From Pirellulaceae bacterium (GTDB lineage Bacteria; Planctomycetota; Planctomycetia; Pirellulales; Pirellulaceae): a DNA stretch of 64,000 bases. The DNA lies in assembly GCA_023382975.1 (NCBI GenBank), contig JAHDXO010000030.1, forward strand, positions 1-64,000, given 5' to 3'. The position numbers and the translations under genes are program-made. Shown piece by piece: positions 49,830-58,286 of the stretch. The first letter of the stretch is position 1. Each line of letters starts with the position of its first letter. The notes below the pieces were generated by a model, which was not told where the DNA came from, did not search any database, and worked only from the letters and a program-made list of their open reading frames with translations.

Positions 49830-51533
49830 GTGGCTTATCTCATAATCGAAGTAGGTGCAGAGGCGGGCCGGCGTTACGAACTCAATCGCGACGAAGCGCT
49901 GATTGGCCGACAAGCCGACTGCGACATTGCGTTGACCGAGGAGGGGCGAGTCAGTCGGCAACATGCCCAGGTATCCCGGCGAGCGGGCCGCTTCTACATA
50001 AAGGACATGGGCAGCCGCAACGGGACGTTCTTGAATGATGTTCCGGTGGGAGAGCAACCCCAGTTGCTGCAAGACGGCGACTTGATCCGCGTCTGCGACA
50101 TCGTGTTTGGATTCCACCACGATGCCCCGGCGGCGAAGCGGTCGGTCAGCGGCACGTTGGATTTGGCTCCCGCGGACGATGCAAGCGACAGTCCCAGCGC
50201 CATCTTGGTCGACGAAGGCCCCGATCCTTCCACTTCGCCGATTCTCTCCAAGGTGGACGTCAGCGCCAGTTCTTCGGGCACTCTGCAATTGACGGCCAGC
50301 GTCGAGTCTCGTTTGTCGGCACTGATCGAGATCACTCGCAACCTGGGCCGCGCCCTGGCGCTGGACGAAGTACTGCCTCAGGTTTTGAACAGTCTGTTCA
50401 GGATCTTTCTGCAAGCAGACCGCGGTTTCATCGTCCTGGAGTCAGACGACGGCAGCTTGATTCCGCGGTGGACCAAAGCCCGCAAGGGTGGCGACGAAGC
50501 GATCCGCATCAGCCGGACGGTGGTGCGCCAAGTCATGGAATCCAAACAGGCCATGCTGTCCGAGGACGCAACGTCCCAGTGGACCGACATCAGCCAGAGC
50601 ATTGCGGATCTGCGCATCCGGTCGATGATGTGTGCGCCACTGCTCGATTCCGAAGGGAACTCGCTGGGGGTGATCCAATTGGACACTCTGGATCAGCGGA
50701 AGCAGTTCCGAAAGGACGACTTGGAAGTCCTGGCAAGCGTGGCCGTCCAGGCGGGAACCGCGATCCACAATGCCCAGTTGCACGAGGGAGCGCTCCGGCA
50801 GAAGGATCTCCAACAGGATCTCGAATTGGCTCGCGAGGTGCAGAAGGCATTCCTTCCGCAGGGACCGCCGTTGTTGAACGGCTACCGATTCGTGGCGTTC
50901 TATTCGCCCGCCAATCACGTCGGCGGAGATTACTACGACTACATCACCCTTCCGGACGGCAGGATCGCGATCTTGGTTGCCGATGTGGTCGGACATGGTG
51001 TGGCGGCGGCAATGATGATGGCCAAGGTGTCGGCCGAAGCGAAGTACTGCTTGGCCAGCGAGAGCCATCCCGCGACCGCGATGTCGAAACTGAACGATCT
51101 CATCACCATGCTGCACATCGACCGATTTGTGACGATCATTATGGTGGTGCTGGATCACGAAAAGCACGAGGCAACCATTGTCAACGCCGGCCACATGGCT
51201 CCGATTTGGCGCCGCGCGGACGGCACGGTTGCCGAGCCGGGAAACGATTTGTCAGGTCTGCCAATCGGAATCGTCGAAGGCTTCAACTTCGAACAAGCCA
51301 CGGTCCAATTGCAGTCAGGCGACATGCTGTTCATGTACACCGACGGCGTCAACGAGGCGATGAACGTGGAAAGCAAGCAGTACACAATCGGTCGGCTCCG
51401 CGACAAGGTTGCGGGAACCTACCCTGACTTGGAATCCCTGCGTCAGTTCTTGACAGATGACCTACGCGAGTTTACGGGCGGCGGTCCCCAGGACGACGAC
51501 ATTTGCTTTGTTTGCGTCCAGTACTCGGGGTAA
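49830..51533 (+). CDS. FHA-GAF-PP2C (RsbU/SpoIIE-type) phosphatase, second copy
   Basis: About 567 residues, with the same order as the protein at 37843-39549: FHA domain (ALIGRQADCDIAL, RVSRQHAQVSRR, SRNGTFLNDVPV), a Ser/Asp-rich linker, a GAF-like domain (MMCAPLLDSEGNSLGVIQLD) and a SpoIIE-type PP2C phosphatase (GGDYYDYITLPDGRIAILVA, DVVGHGVAAAMMMAK, MLFMYTDGVNEAMN). The start at GTG 49830 gives an N-terminus (AYLIIEVGAEAGRRYELNRD) matching the paralogue; a TTG ten codons upstream is possible. No STAS gene adjoins it. Likely a partner-switching regulator that acts on a target encoded elsewhere. Confidence 0.88.
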   Translation: MAYLIIEVGAEAGRRYELNRDEALIGRQADCDIALTEEGRVSRQHAQVSRRAGRFYIKDMGSRNGTFLNDVPVGEQPQLLQDGDLIRVCDIVFGFHHDAPAAKRSVSGTLDLAPADDASDSPSAILVDEGPDPSTSPILSKVDVSASSSGTLQLTASVESRLSALIEITRNLGRALALDEVLPQVLNSLFRIFLQADRGFIVLESDDGSLIPRWTKARKGGDEAIRISRTVVRQVMESKQAMLSEDATSQWTDISQSIADLRIRSMMCAPLLDSEGNSLGVIQLDTLDQRKQFRKDDLEVLASVAVQAGTAIHNAQLHEGALRQKDLQQDLELAREVQKAFLPQGPPLLNGYRFVAFYSPANHVGGDYYDYITLPDGRIAILVADVVGHGVAAAMMMAKVSAEAKYCLASESHPATAMSKLNDLITMLHIDRFVTIIMVVLDHEKHEATIVNAGHMAPIWRRADGTVAEPGNDLSGLPIGIVEGFNFEQATVQLQSGDMLFMYTDGVNEAMNVESKQYTIGRLRDKVAGTYPDLESLRQFLTDDLREFTGGGPQDDDICFVCVQYSG

Positions 51534-51593
51534 TGCCCGTTCATTCGCGACGGTCGAAGTTGCCTCCGTCAAACGGCGTACAAGGCTGGCAAG

Positions 51594-52715
51594 TCATCGG
51601 CACCCGCGCCAACGGTTGATGATCCGTTGAAGGACCGGGCAGGTGTGACGCTCGCGGGAGACGCAGCGGCGCGGACCGGTCGCCACGTACTGCTTGGCGA
51701 CGACCGGTTCGCCCAAGACGATCCACACGTTGCGGAAATGCACGGGGTCGCTGTGGTTCTGCAACAGAATGGGCATCGGCTCGGGACCTTCCGGCAACCC
51801 GGCACCTGTCTTGGCAGCAATCTCCCAGTTGCTGTGGATCGGCACGCCGTTGTGCAGGACCGTGATGCGGGCCTTGGCGGTCTTGTTGCCTTCGTCATCG
51901 AATCGCGCGGCCCGAAACCAGATATCGTAGGTCTGCCAAGCAAGCGGCGGCAGACACATGTTCAACTCCGGCGGTTGTTGCCGGTAAAGCGCTCCGCACT
52001 CGTTGAAGACGCCTTCCAGGCCGAAGGAATCCAGGATCTGAACCTCGTAGCGGCGTTGGATGTAAACGCCACTGTTGCCCCGCGCCTGTCCGGTCGAGAA
52101 GGGCATGTACGGCAGGCGGAATTCCAGGTGCAGACGGAAATCCTGGACTGGCATCTTGGTCGTTGTGCCCACTTCCAACAACCCGTCCTCGGTCACTTTG
52201 GCGCCTTCGAGATACTCGGGCTGTGACCCATCGAACAGCACAATCGCCTGCGGCGGGGGATTTGCACCGATCGTAGGGCTCACCCGCACCAACTTGGCCA
52301 ACTCGCCGCGGACGGTTCCTCCCGTGTCCTGGACACTGGCGGTGCGCCCATCGACCAGAATCATCTGCCCCTCGCCCATCAGCGTCAGCAGACCATCGTT
52401 CAGTCCCCCGCTGAACGAGATCCGATCGGTCTGGTTCCAGCCAGCACCCGGCAAACCACCCTGATACCAAGTGGCGTCGAATCGGCCGTCACCCCGCGCG
52501 ATGATCTGCAGCCCCACTTGGCCGCGCCGACCGCTCGCCTGGTAGACCATTCCCACGTACTCGCCTTGGTAGGTGTAATCGACATCGACTTCGGCGGGAT
52601 CGGTGATCGCGACCCGTTTCGATTCCGCCGCGACGCTGAAAGATGGCCCAATCGCCGCCAGCGTTACATTGAAAACTACGATCGTAACGATCAAGCCGGT
52701 TACCAAACGCCTCAT
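51594..52715 (-). CDS. exported DUF1080 (3-keto-disaccharide hydrolase-like) protein
   Basis: Protein of 373 residues with a signal peptide (RRLVTGLIVTIVVFNVTLAA). The C-terminal ~200 residues are a DUF1080 beta-sandwich: FRLHLEFRLPYMPFSTGQAR, GNSGVYIQRRYEVQILDSFG, AWQTYDIWFRAARFDDEGNK and GPEPMPILLQNHSDPVHFRN. The family is abundant in planctomycetes and includes 3-keto-glucoside hydrolases and lyases; many members are uncharacterised. The region before it (residues 45-140) is an unassigned beta-rich domain. ATG at 52715 with GGAG upstream. Confidence 0.85.
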   Translation of the reverse strand: MRRLVTGLIVTIVVFNVTLAAIGPSFSVAAESKRVAITDPAEVDVDYTYQGEYVGMVYQASGRRGQVGLQIIARGDGRFDATWYQGGLPGAGWNQTDRISFSGGLNDGLLTLMGEGQMILVDGRTASVQDTGGTVRGELAKLVRVSPTIGANPPPQAIVLFDGSQPEYLEGAKVTEDGLLEVGTTTKMPVQDFRLHLEFRLPYMPFSTGQARGNSGVYIQRRYEVQILDSFGLEGVFNECGALYRQQPPELNMCLPPLAWQTYDIWFRAARFDDEGNKTAKARITVLHNGVPIHSNWEIAAKTGAGLPEGPEPMPILLQNHSDPVHFRNVWIVLGEPVVAKQYVATGPRRCVSRERHTCPVLQRIINRWRGCR

Positions 52716-53107
52716 GGTGGGGTACTCCATTCAATTACGCAAGTTGCAGAAACGAGCCAGGGCAGTTTGTTGAAGTTCGTTAAGAAGCAGAGACTTTACC
52801 GGTTTCCAGCTTGATCGACCGACACCTGCTCTGCAAGGGATCGAAGCAAGAAAGGTCGTTTTCCTTCCGCTCCGAGCGGTCGTTTCCTTCCTTGGCCAAA
52901 CAACTATACTACCCAGGTAGCAGCGTTCAGCGCCAGACGCCAGTTTCGATGCCCGTCGCCCAATACTCGAAAACGAGTCATTGCGAGCAGCCAAATTTGC
53001 GGGGACTCGGACGAGCCGCGATTCGCACGCGACCGAACCCCATCATTCTGATTTCGCTGGTTTTTCCCTTATTACAGTTTGCCATCACACCCTCGTCTGA
53101 GAAAAAG
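52716..53107. other. intergenic region between divergent genes
   Basis: About 390 bases before the ubiE-like start. The reading frame is open upstream of ubiE from 52811, but that part is not protein-like and the conserved N-terminus begins at 53108. No promoter box is clear. Confidence 0.4.
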
Positions 53108-53818
53108 ATGCCGGTCGACAAGAGTGATCAACGAGTTCAGCAAATGTTCGGAGAGATCGCTCCACGCTACGACCTGATGAACCATTTGCTGTCGCTGAAC
53201 GTGGATCGCTACTGGCGTTGGCGGACGGTGCGCATTGTTGCCCCCTCGGGGGATCGCCCCATCTTGGATGTCTGCACAGGGACCGGCGATCTGGCACTGG
53301 CCTACTACCGTCGCGCGAAAGGGAGAGTCCGCGTCGTTGGAACGGATTTCTGTCAGGAGATGCTGGCGGTCGGTGAACGGAAGAAACAGCGTGCCGGAAT
53401 TGACGGCAACCTCACTTTTCGGCAAGCGGATACGCAGCGGTTGCCATTCGAGGACAATCAATTCCAGATTGTCTCCGTCGCCTTCGGTTTGCGAAATGTC
53501 TCGAACACGGATGTGGGGTTGCGGGAGATGGTCCGCGTTTGCTGTCCCGGCGGACGCGTGGCGATTCTCGAGTTCTCCATGCCTCGCTGGCAGCCGATGA
53601 GGGCCTTGTACGGCTGCTACTTTCGGCATGTTTTGCCTCGGCTTGGCCAGTTGATTGCCCGCAACTCCCAGGACGCCTACAGCTACTTGCCGGAAAGCGT
53701 CGGGGAATTCCCGTCCGGCGAACAGTTAGCCCAGCGGATGCGATGTGCGGGACTGGACCGCGTGTCAGTCCATTCGTTCACTTTCGGAATCGCAACTCTG
53801 TATGTAGGCACGAAATGA
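53108..53818 (+). CDS. ubiE: demethylmenaquinone/ubiquinone methyltransferase (UbiE/MenG)
   Basis: Protein of 236 residues, S-adenosylmethionine-dependent C-methyltransferase of the last step in menaquinone synthesis. Hallmarks: QQMFGEIAPRYDLMNHLLSL near the N-terminus, SAM motif ILDVCTGTGDLALAYY (52-67), QADTQRLPFEDNQFQIVSVA, FGLRNVSNTDVGLREM, and GGRVAILEFSMPRWQPMR. The start at 53108 has only a weak ribosome site (GAGAAAAAG). The ubiX-like gene overlaps its stop (ATGA). Confidence 0.92.
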   Translation: MPVDKSDQRVQQMFGEIAPRYDLMNHLLSLNVDRYWRWRTVRIVAPSGDRPILDVCTGTGDLALAYYRRAKGRVRVVGTDFCQEMLAVGERKKQRAGIDGNLTFRQADTQRLPFEDNQFQIVSVAFGLRNVSNTDVGLREMVRVCCPGGRVAILEFSMPRWQPMRALYGCYFRHVLPRLGQLIARNSQDAYSYLPESVGEFPSGEQLAQRMRCAGLDRVSVHSFTFGIATLYVGTK

Positions 53819-54504
53819 AACCACCTCTTGTCGTGGCGATGACCGGTGCCAGCGGGGCGTTGTACGCGATCCGCTTGCTCGATTGTTTGATGCGGGCTGG
53901 CGAGACGGTTCATCTGACAATCAGTCCTTCGGCAGCGATGGTCTTGCGGCAGGAACTGGGGATCGCCGTCGACGTCCATCGATTCCAACTCGACGACTTG
54001 CTCCGCAGTCGTCTGGGCGGCGAACCAACGCCTGCGACGGACTTGGAGCGGTTGGTGGCCGAGACACTGGGCCAACTGTCCGCTTCGCTCGAACGTCGAG
54101 GCGGTGGCGCGGACGCCATTCACTACCATCACCACGGCGATTTCATGGCTCCGATTGCCAGCGGATCATTTCTGACCAAGGGCATGGTCATCTGTCCGTG
54201 CTCCGGCAGCACGTTGAGTGCCGTGATCCACGGTGCCAGCAACAACCTGGTGCAGCGCGCGGCTGACGTCCACTTGAAGGAACGGAGGCGTCTGGTGCTG
54301 GTTCCTCGCGAGACACCGCTTTCGTCGATCCAGCTTAAGAACATGCTCAGGGCCAGCGAGGCTGGCGCGGTTGTCCTGCCCGCGATGCCCGGCTGGTATC
54401 ACGGAGTGCGATCTCTGGGGGACTTAGTGGACTTTGTCGTTGCACGGATACTGGATCAACTGGGTGTCGAGAACGCCCTGGTCAAACGCTGGGGATCGCA
54501 GTAG
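53815..54504 (+). CDS. ubiX: UbiX-type flavin prenyltransferase
   Basis: Protein of 229 residues that makes prenylated FMN, the cofactor of UbiD-type decarboxylases. Hallmarks: VAMTGASGALYAIRLLDCLM, APIASGSFLTKGMVICPCSG with the conserved SGS, STLSAVIHGASNNLVQRAAD and RRLVLVPRETPLSSIQLKNM. A stretch HYHHHGDFM lies before the SGS motif. Translationally coupled to ubiE and followed six bases later by the prenyltransferase. No UbiD partner is in the window. Confidence 0.93.
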   Translation: MKPPLVVAMTGASGALYAIRLLDCLMRAGETVHLTISPSAAMVLRQELGIAVDVHRFQLDDLLRSRLGGEPTPATDLERLVAETLGQLSASLERRGGGADAIHYHHHGDFMAPIASGSFLTKGMVICPCSGSTLSAVIHGASNNLVQRAADVHLKERRRLVLVPRETPLSSIQLKNMLRASEAGAVVLPAMPGWYHGVRSLGDLVDFVVARILDQLGVENALVKRWGSQ

Positions 54505-54510
54505 CCCGCC

Positions 54511-55422
54511 ATGTTTCGACGCCTGCAACACCTGCTGGAAATGATCCGCTTCAGCCACACGCTGTTCGCCCTTCCGTTCGCGCTGTTGGCCGCGGTGATG
54601 GCTTGGACGGCACCGACGACTGACGGTTCGCGGATAGCGTTCTCTTGGCTGCATCTGGCGGCCATTCTGGTCTGCATGGTTTCTGCTCGCAGTGCGGCAA
54701 TGGCCTTTAATCGCATCGCCGATCGGCATCTGGACGCCGAGAATCCTCGAACCGCCCGTCGGCATCTTCCGGCGGGGCTGCTGTCGTTGGCAACCGCGGT
54801 GGGCTTCACCTCGATTTGTTCGATGGGCTTCGTCCTGGGAACCCTGATGTTCCTGCCGAACGTTCTGCCATTGTTATTGTCACTGCCCGTGCTCGTGTTC
54901 CTTTTCGCATACAGCTTCACGAAGCGTTTCACTTCGCTGGCCCACTTCTGGCTCGGAGCGGCACTGATGCTCGCACCGGTGTCGGTCTGGATCGCGCTCC
55001 GGGGCGACCTGGTATGGCAGCAACCGGCAGATCTGCTGCCGGCCATTCTGCTGGGGCTTGCCGTGCTGACGTGGGTGGCGGGATTCGACATCATCTACGC
55101 CTGCCAGGATGTGGAATTCGACGCCCAGGCCCAGTTGCGGAGCATTCCGGTACGCCTGGGAGTGGCTGGGGCTCTGCGTCTGGCCGCTTGGTGCCACGCG
55201 GGCATGTTGATCGTCTTGGCCGTGCTGCCGTGGCTGGCCAGCGGACTGGGGCTAGGTTGGATCTACGGTGTCGGAATCGCTGCCGCCACAGTTCTGCTGG
55301 TTTGCGAACATCGATTGGTACGGCCGGACGATCTAAGCCGTGTGAACGCGGCCTTTTTTCACGCGAACTGGATGCTGAGCCTGGGGCTGCTGGTACTTGG
55401 TTCGGTCGATCTCCTGACCTGA
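54511..55422 (+). CDS. UbiA-family polyprenyltransferase
   Basis: Integral membrane protein of 303 residues that attaches a polyprenyl chain to an aromatic or quinone precursor. The two Asp-rich motifs are MAFNRIADRHLDAENPRTAR (first) and GFDIIYACQDVEFDAQAQLR (second), with eight to nine hydrophobic helices around them. It belongs to the 4-hydroxybenzoate prenyltransferase-like branch often found with ubiX and ubiE. In organisms using the futalosine route to menaquinone such a trio completes the pathway; that this organism does so is inferred. Confidence 0.88.
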   Translation: MFRRLQHLLEMIRFSHTLFALPFALLAAVMAWTAPTTDGSRIAFSWLHLAAILVCMVSARSAAMAFNRIADRHLDAENPRTARRHLPAGLLSLATAVGFTSICSMGFVLGTLMFLPNVLPLLLSLPVLVFLFAYSFTKRFTSLAHFWLGAALMLAPVSVWIALRGDLVWQQPADLLPAILLGLAVLTWVAGFDIIYACQDVEFDAQAQLRSIPVRLGVAGALRLAAWCHAGMLIVLAVLPWLASGLGLGWIYGVGIAAATVLLVCEHRLVRPDDLSRVNAAFFHANWMLSLGLLVLGSVDLLT

Positions 55423-55596
55423 TCCACGCCGTGGTTCAGGAGTTGATCCAGGTCGCGCGGGGCCTCGCCGTGAAGTAGCGGAATCGTTGGATGCGGTCGG
55501 TTCCGCCCCATCGCCACTGGCAGGGACGTTGCAATCGTGGAGAATACGTAGCGGCGCTGTCCAACGAGGCAATCACCATCACCGAGGGAACAAGCC

Positions 55597-57036
55597 ATGG
55601 TCCGACACCACCGCCGTGAGTTTCTGAAACATTCCGTTGCCGGCAGCGTTCTGGCGACGTTCGCGATCTCCGGTACAAGGGCCTCCGGGCGAATCCTGGG
55701 AGCCAACGACCGCATCCGCATCGCCATCGCAGGAATCAATGGGCGGGGACAGACCCACATCACAGGATTCGGCGGGATGAAGGACGTCGAGATTGCTTAC
55801 CTGGTCGATCCCGACAGACGGCTGTTCGCCTCCCGCAGCGACCTCGTCAAGCGAACGGCCGGCAACACGCCCGCCTGCGTCCAGGACATTCGCCAGGCAC
55901 TGGACGACACGGATCTCGACGCCGTCTCGATTGTCACGCCCAACCATTGGCACGCGCTGATGGCCATCTGGGCGTGCCAGGCGGGCAAGGACGTGTACGT
56001 CGAGAAGCCTTGCAGCCACACCCTGGTCGAAGGCCGAAGACTCGTCGAGGCGGCGAGAAAATACGACCGCATCGTCCAGCATGGCACGCAGCGCCGCACC
56101 GATCCGCAGTGGACCCGGGTGGTGAACGACGTGCGCAGCGGAAAATACGGCAAGCTTTTGGTCTCGTACGGTTATGCCAGCCGGACGCGGCTGAGCATTG
56201 GCACCAAGGATCCCCAGCAGTCGCCCCGCGAATTGGACTTCGATCTGTGGCTTGGTCCCGCGCCCGCGCAACCGTTTCGGACAAATCTCGTCCACTACAA
56301 CTGGCACTGGCGATGGGACTTCGGCGACGGAGAGATCGGGAACATGGGGTCGCACCAATTGGACGTCTGCCGCTGGGCTCTGCCGGACGGTGCGATGCCG
56401 AAGCGCGTCATCAGCCTCGGCGGCCGCTTCGGCTACCAGGATCAGGGCGAGACTCCCAACACGCATTTGACGCTGGTTGATTTCGGCGAGGTCAAAGTGA
56501 TTTTGGAGATTCGCGGCCTGATCGACGAAAGGCAATGGAAGATCACCAACGAGTTCCACACCGACGAAGGCGTGGTCCGCGACGGTCGTTTCTTTGCCAA
56601 AGGCCAGGGCGACGGCGTGGCGATCGAGAACTTCCCGCCGAACGGTGCTCCCGAACAGGGGCCACGCCACATGCGGAATTTCATCGATTGCGTCCGCAGC
56701 CGGAAACGCGAAGACCTAGGCGCGGAAATCCTTGAGGGGCACCGGTCCGCGACGCTGGTTCACTTGGGCAACATCTCCTACCGCTTAGGCCAGGAAGTGC
56801 CCTTCGACCGGATAGCTGGCCAATTCGAGGGCGACGCCCTGTTCCGCGAATCCTCCGAGGCCATGAAGCGCCATTTGGCCGACACCGGCCAAGTCGAATT
56901 GGGCAACACCCCGTGCCGCCTCGGACGCATGTTGACGTTTGACGCCGAGGCCGAGAAATTCGTCGACGCCCCGGATGCCAACCAGTTGCTCAGCCGGTCC
57001 TACCGCGGCCCCTTCGTCGTGCCGGAACGGATCTAA
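55597..57036 (+). CDS. Tat-exported Gfo/Idh/MocA-family oxidoreductase
   Basis: Protein of 479 residues: twin-arginine-type signal (MVRHHRREFLKHSVAGSVLA), Rossmann fold (IRIAIAGINGRGQTHITGFG) and the catalytic-lysine motif GKDVYVEKPCSHTLVEGRRL. The substrate half has DGEIGNMGSHQLDVCRWALP. Compared with the copy at 19083-20552, the domain order is the same but the sequences are clearly different. First of a run of genes (oxidoreductases, sulfatase, esterase, hydrolase) spaced by 24-160 bases on one strand. It probably modifies a sugar released from a glycan. Confidence 0.85.
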   Translation: MVRHHRREFLKHSVAGSVLATFAISGTRASGRILGANDRIRIAIAGINGRGQTHITGFGGMKDVEIAYLVDPDRRLFASRSDLVKRTAGNTPACVQDIRQALDDTDLDAVSIVTPNHWHALMAIWACQAGKDVYVEKPCSHTLVEGRRLVEAARKYDRIVQHGTQRRTDPQWTRVVNDVRSGKYGKLLVSYGYASRTRLSIGTKDPQQSPRELDFDLWLGPAPAQPFRTNLVHYNWHWRWDFGDGEIGNMGSHQLDVCRWALPDGAMPKRVISLGGRFGYQDQGETPNTHLTLVDFGEVKVILEIRGLIDERQWKITNEFHTDEGVVRDGRFFAKGQGDGVAIENFPPNGAPEQGPRHMRNFIDCVRSRKREDLGAEILEGHRSATLVHLGNISYRLGQEVPFDRIAGQFEGDALFRESSEAMKRHLADTGQVELGNTPCRLGRMLTFDAEAEKFVDAPDANQLLSRSYRGPFVVPERI

Positions 57037-57060
57037 CCCACTGAATCCCAGGAGCACACC

Positions 57061-58194
57061 ATGAACAAGTTTGATCGTCGCCACCTTCTCACAGCCGCCG
57101 CCGGCGCGGGGGCCGCCGTCGCACTGGGACCATGGCTCGCACCAACCCTCACCGCGGCCGATGCTCCCAAGCAGCGTATCAAGATCGGCCAGATCGGCAC
57201 GGGGCACGAACATGCCTCGGCCAAAATGAGCACCTTGCGGAAGCTGAGCGACCACTACGAAGTCGTCGGCATCGCCGAGTCGGATCCCGAGTTGCGCAAG
57301 AGCCGAGAAAAAGACCCGGCCTATCGCGATTTGACATGGATGACGGAAGAGCAACTGCTGAACATCGAAGGCCTCCAGGCGGTGGCCGTGGAGGTCAGTT
57401 CCGCCGACGACCGCATCATGGACATCACCGGGCAGTGCATCGACGCCGGCCTGCACGTCCACTTGGACAAACCGGGCGGGGAATCGTTCAGCGCATTCAA
57501 GAAAGTGCTGGACGAAGCCGGGCGGCGCAAACTCGCCGTGCAACTGGGCTACATGTACCGGAACAATCCGTGCGTGCAGTTCTGCCAGCAGGCCGTTCGC
57601 GAGGGGTGGATCGGGCAGGTCTTCGAGGTCCATTGCGTCATGAGCGTCACACACTCGCTGGAGTACCGCAAGTACCTGGCGCAGTATCCCGGCGGAACAA
57701 TGTTCATCTTCGCCTGCCACATGATCGATCTCGTGGTCGGTCTGATGGGCAAGCCGGATCGCATCGTGACCTTCCCGCGGCAAACGCGGTCAGATGTGGG
57801 CGTCGAGATGTGCGACAACGGACTGATCGTGTTCGAGTATCCGAAAACGACCGCCACGATCCGGACGTGCTCGCTGGAAGTGGATGGCTATCGGCGGCGG
57901 CAGTTGGTCGTCTGCGGCGACCAAGGAACGGTCGACATCCGTCCGCTGGAGAAATTCGACATCCAACCTCCGCAACCACTGAGTCTCCACCTTGCCCTGT
58001 CCCAGGATCGCGGCCCGTACAAGAAGGGTTATCAAGAAGTCTCCTTCCCGCCACCCCCGGGACGGTACGACGAGCAACTGATCGAATTGGCGCGGATTAT
58101 CCGCGGCGAAATCGAAAATCCCTATCCGCTCCAGCACGAGTTGCTCGTTCAAGAGTGTTTGCTGACGGCCTGCGGATGCCTTCCAGAGTCGTAA
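57061..58194 (+). CDS. Gfo/Idh/MocA-family oxidoreductase, divergent
   Basis: Protein of 377 residues with a Tat-like leader (NKFDRRHLLTAAAGAGAAVA). The Rossmann region is IKIGQIGTGHEHASAKMSTL, and the catalytic segment reads LHVHLDKPGGESFSAFKKVL (DKPGG in place of EKP). The C-terminal half includes GTMFIFACHMIDLVVGLMGK. This is a distinct subgroup from the other two. It starts 24 bases after the preceding oxidoreductase, so the two are co-transcribed and may act in sequence. Confidence 0.85.
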   Translation: MNKFDRRHLLTAAAGAGAAVALGPWLAPTLTAADAPKQRIKIGQIGTGHEHASAKMSTLRKLSDHYEVVGIAESDPELRKSREKDPAYRDLTWMTEEQLLNIEGLQAVAVEVSSADDRIMDITGQCIDAGLHVHLDKPGGESFSAFKKVLDEAGRRKLAVQLGYMYRNNPCVQFCQQAVREGWIGQVFEVHCVMSVTHSLEYRKYLAQYPGGTMFIFACHMIDLVVGLMGKPDRIVTFPRQTRSDVGVEMCDNGLIVFEYPKTTATIRTCSLEVDGYRRRQLVVCGDQGTVDIRPLEKFDIQPPQPLSLHLALSQDRGPYKKGYQEVSFPPPPGRYDEQLIELARIIRGEIENPYPLQHELLVQECLLTACGCLPES

Positions 58195-58286
58195 CCGGGG
58201 ACAGGCCGAATTCGTCCACGGCCTGGGTGCCGACATTGTCATCAACCAGAAAGTCCAAGCCACCAAACCTAAGGAGCGTAATCTTG

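Noticed and set aside
52811..53107. N-terminal extension of the UbiE-like protein
   Set aside because: The open frame is not protein-like and the family N-terminus begins at 53108.
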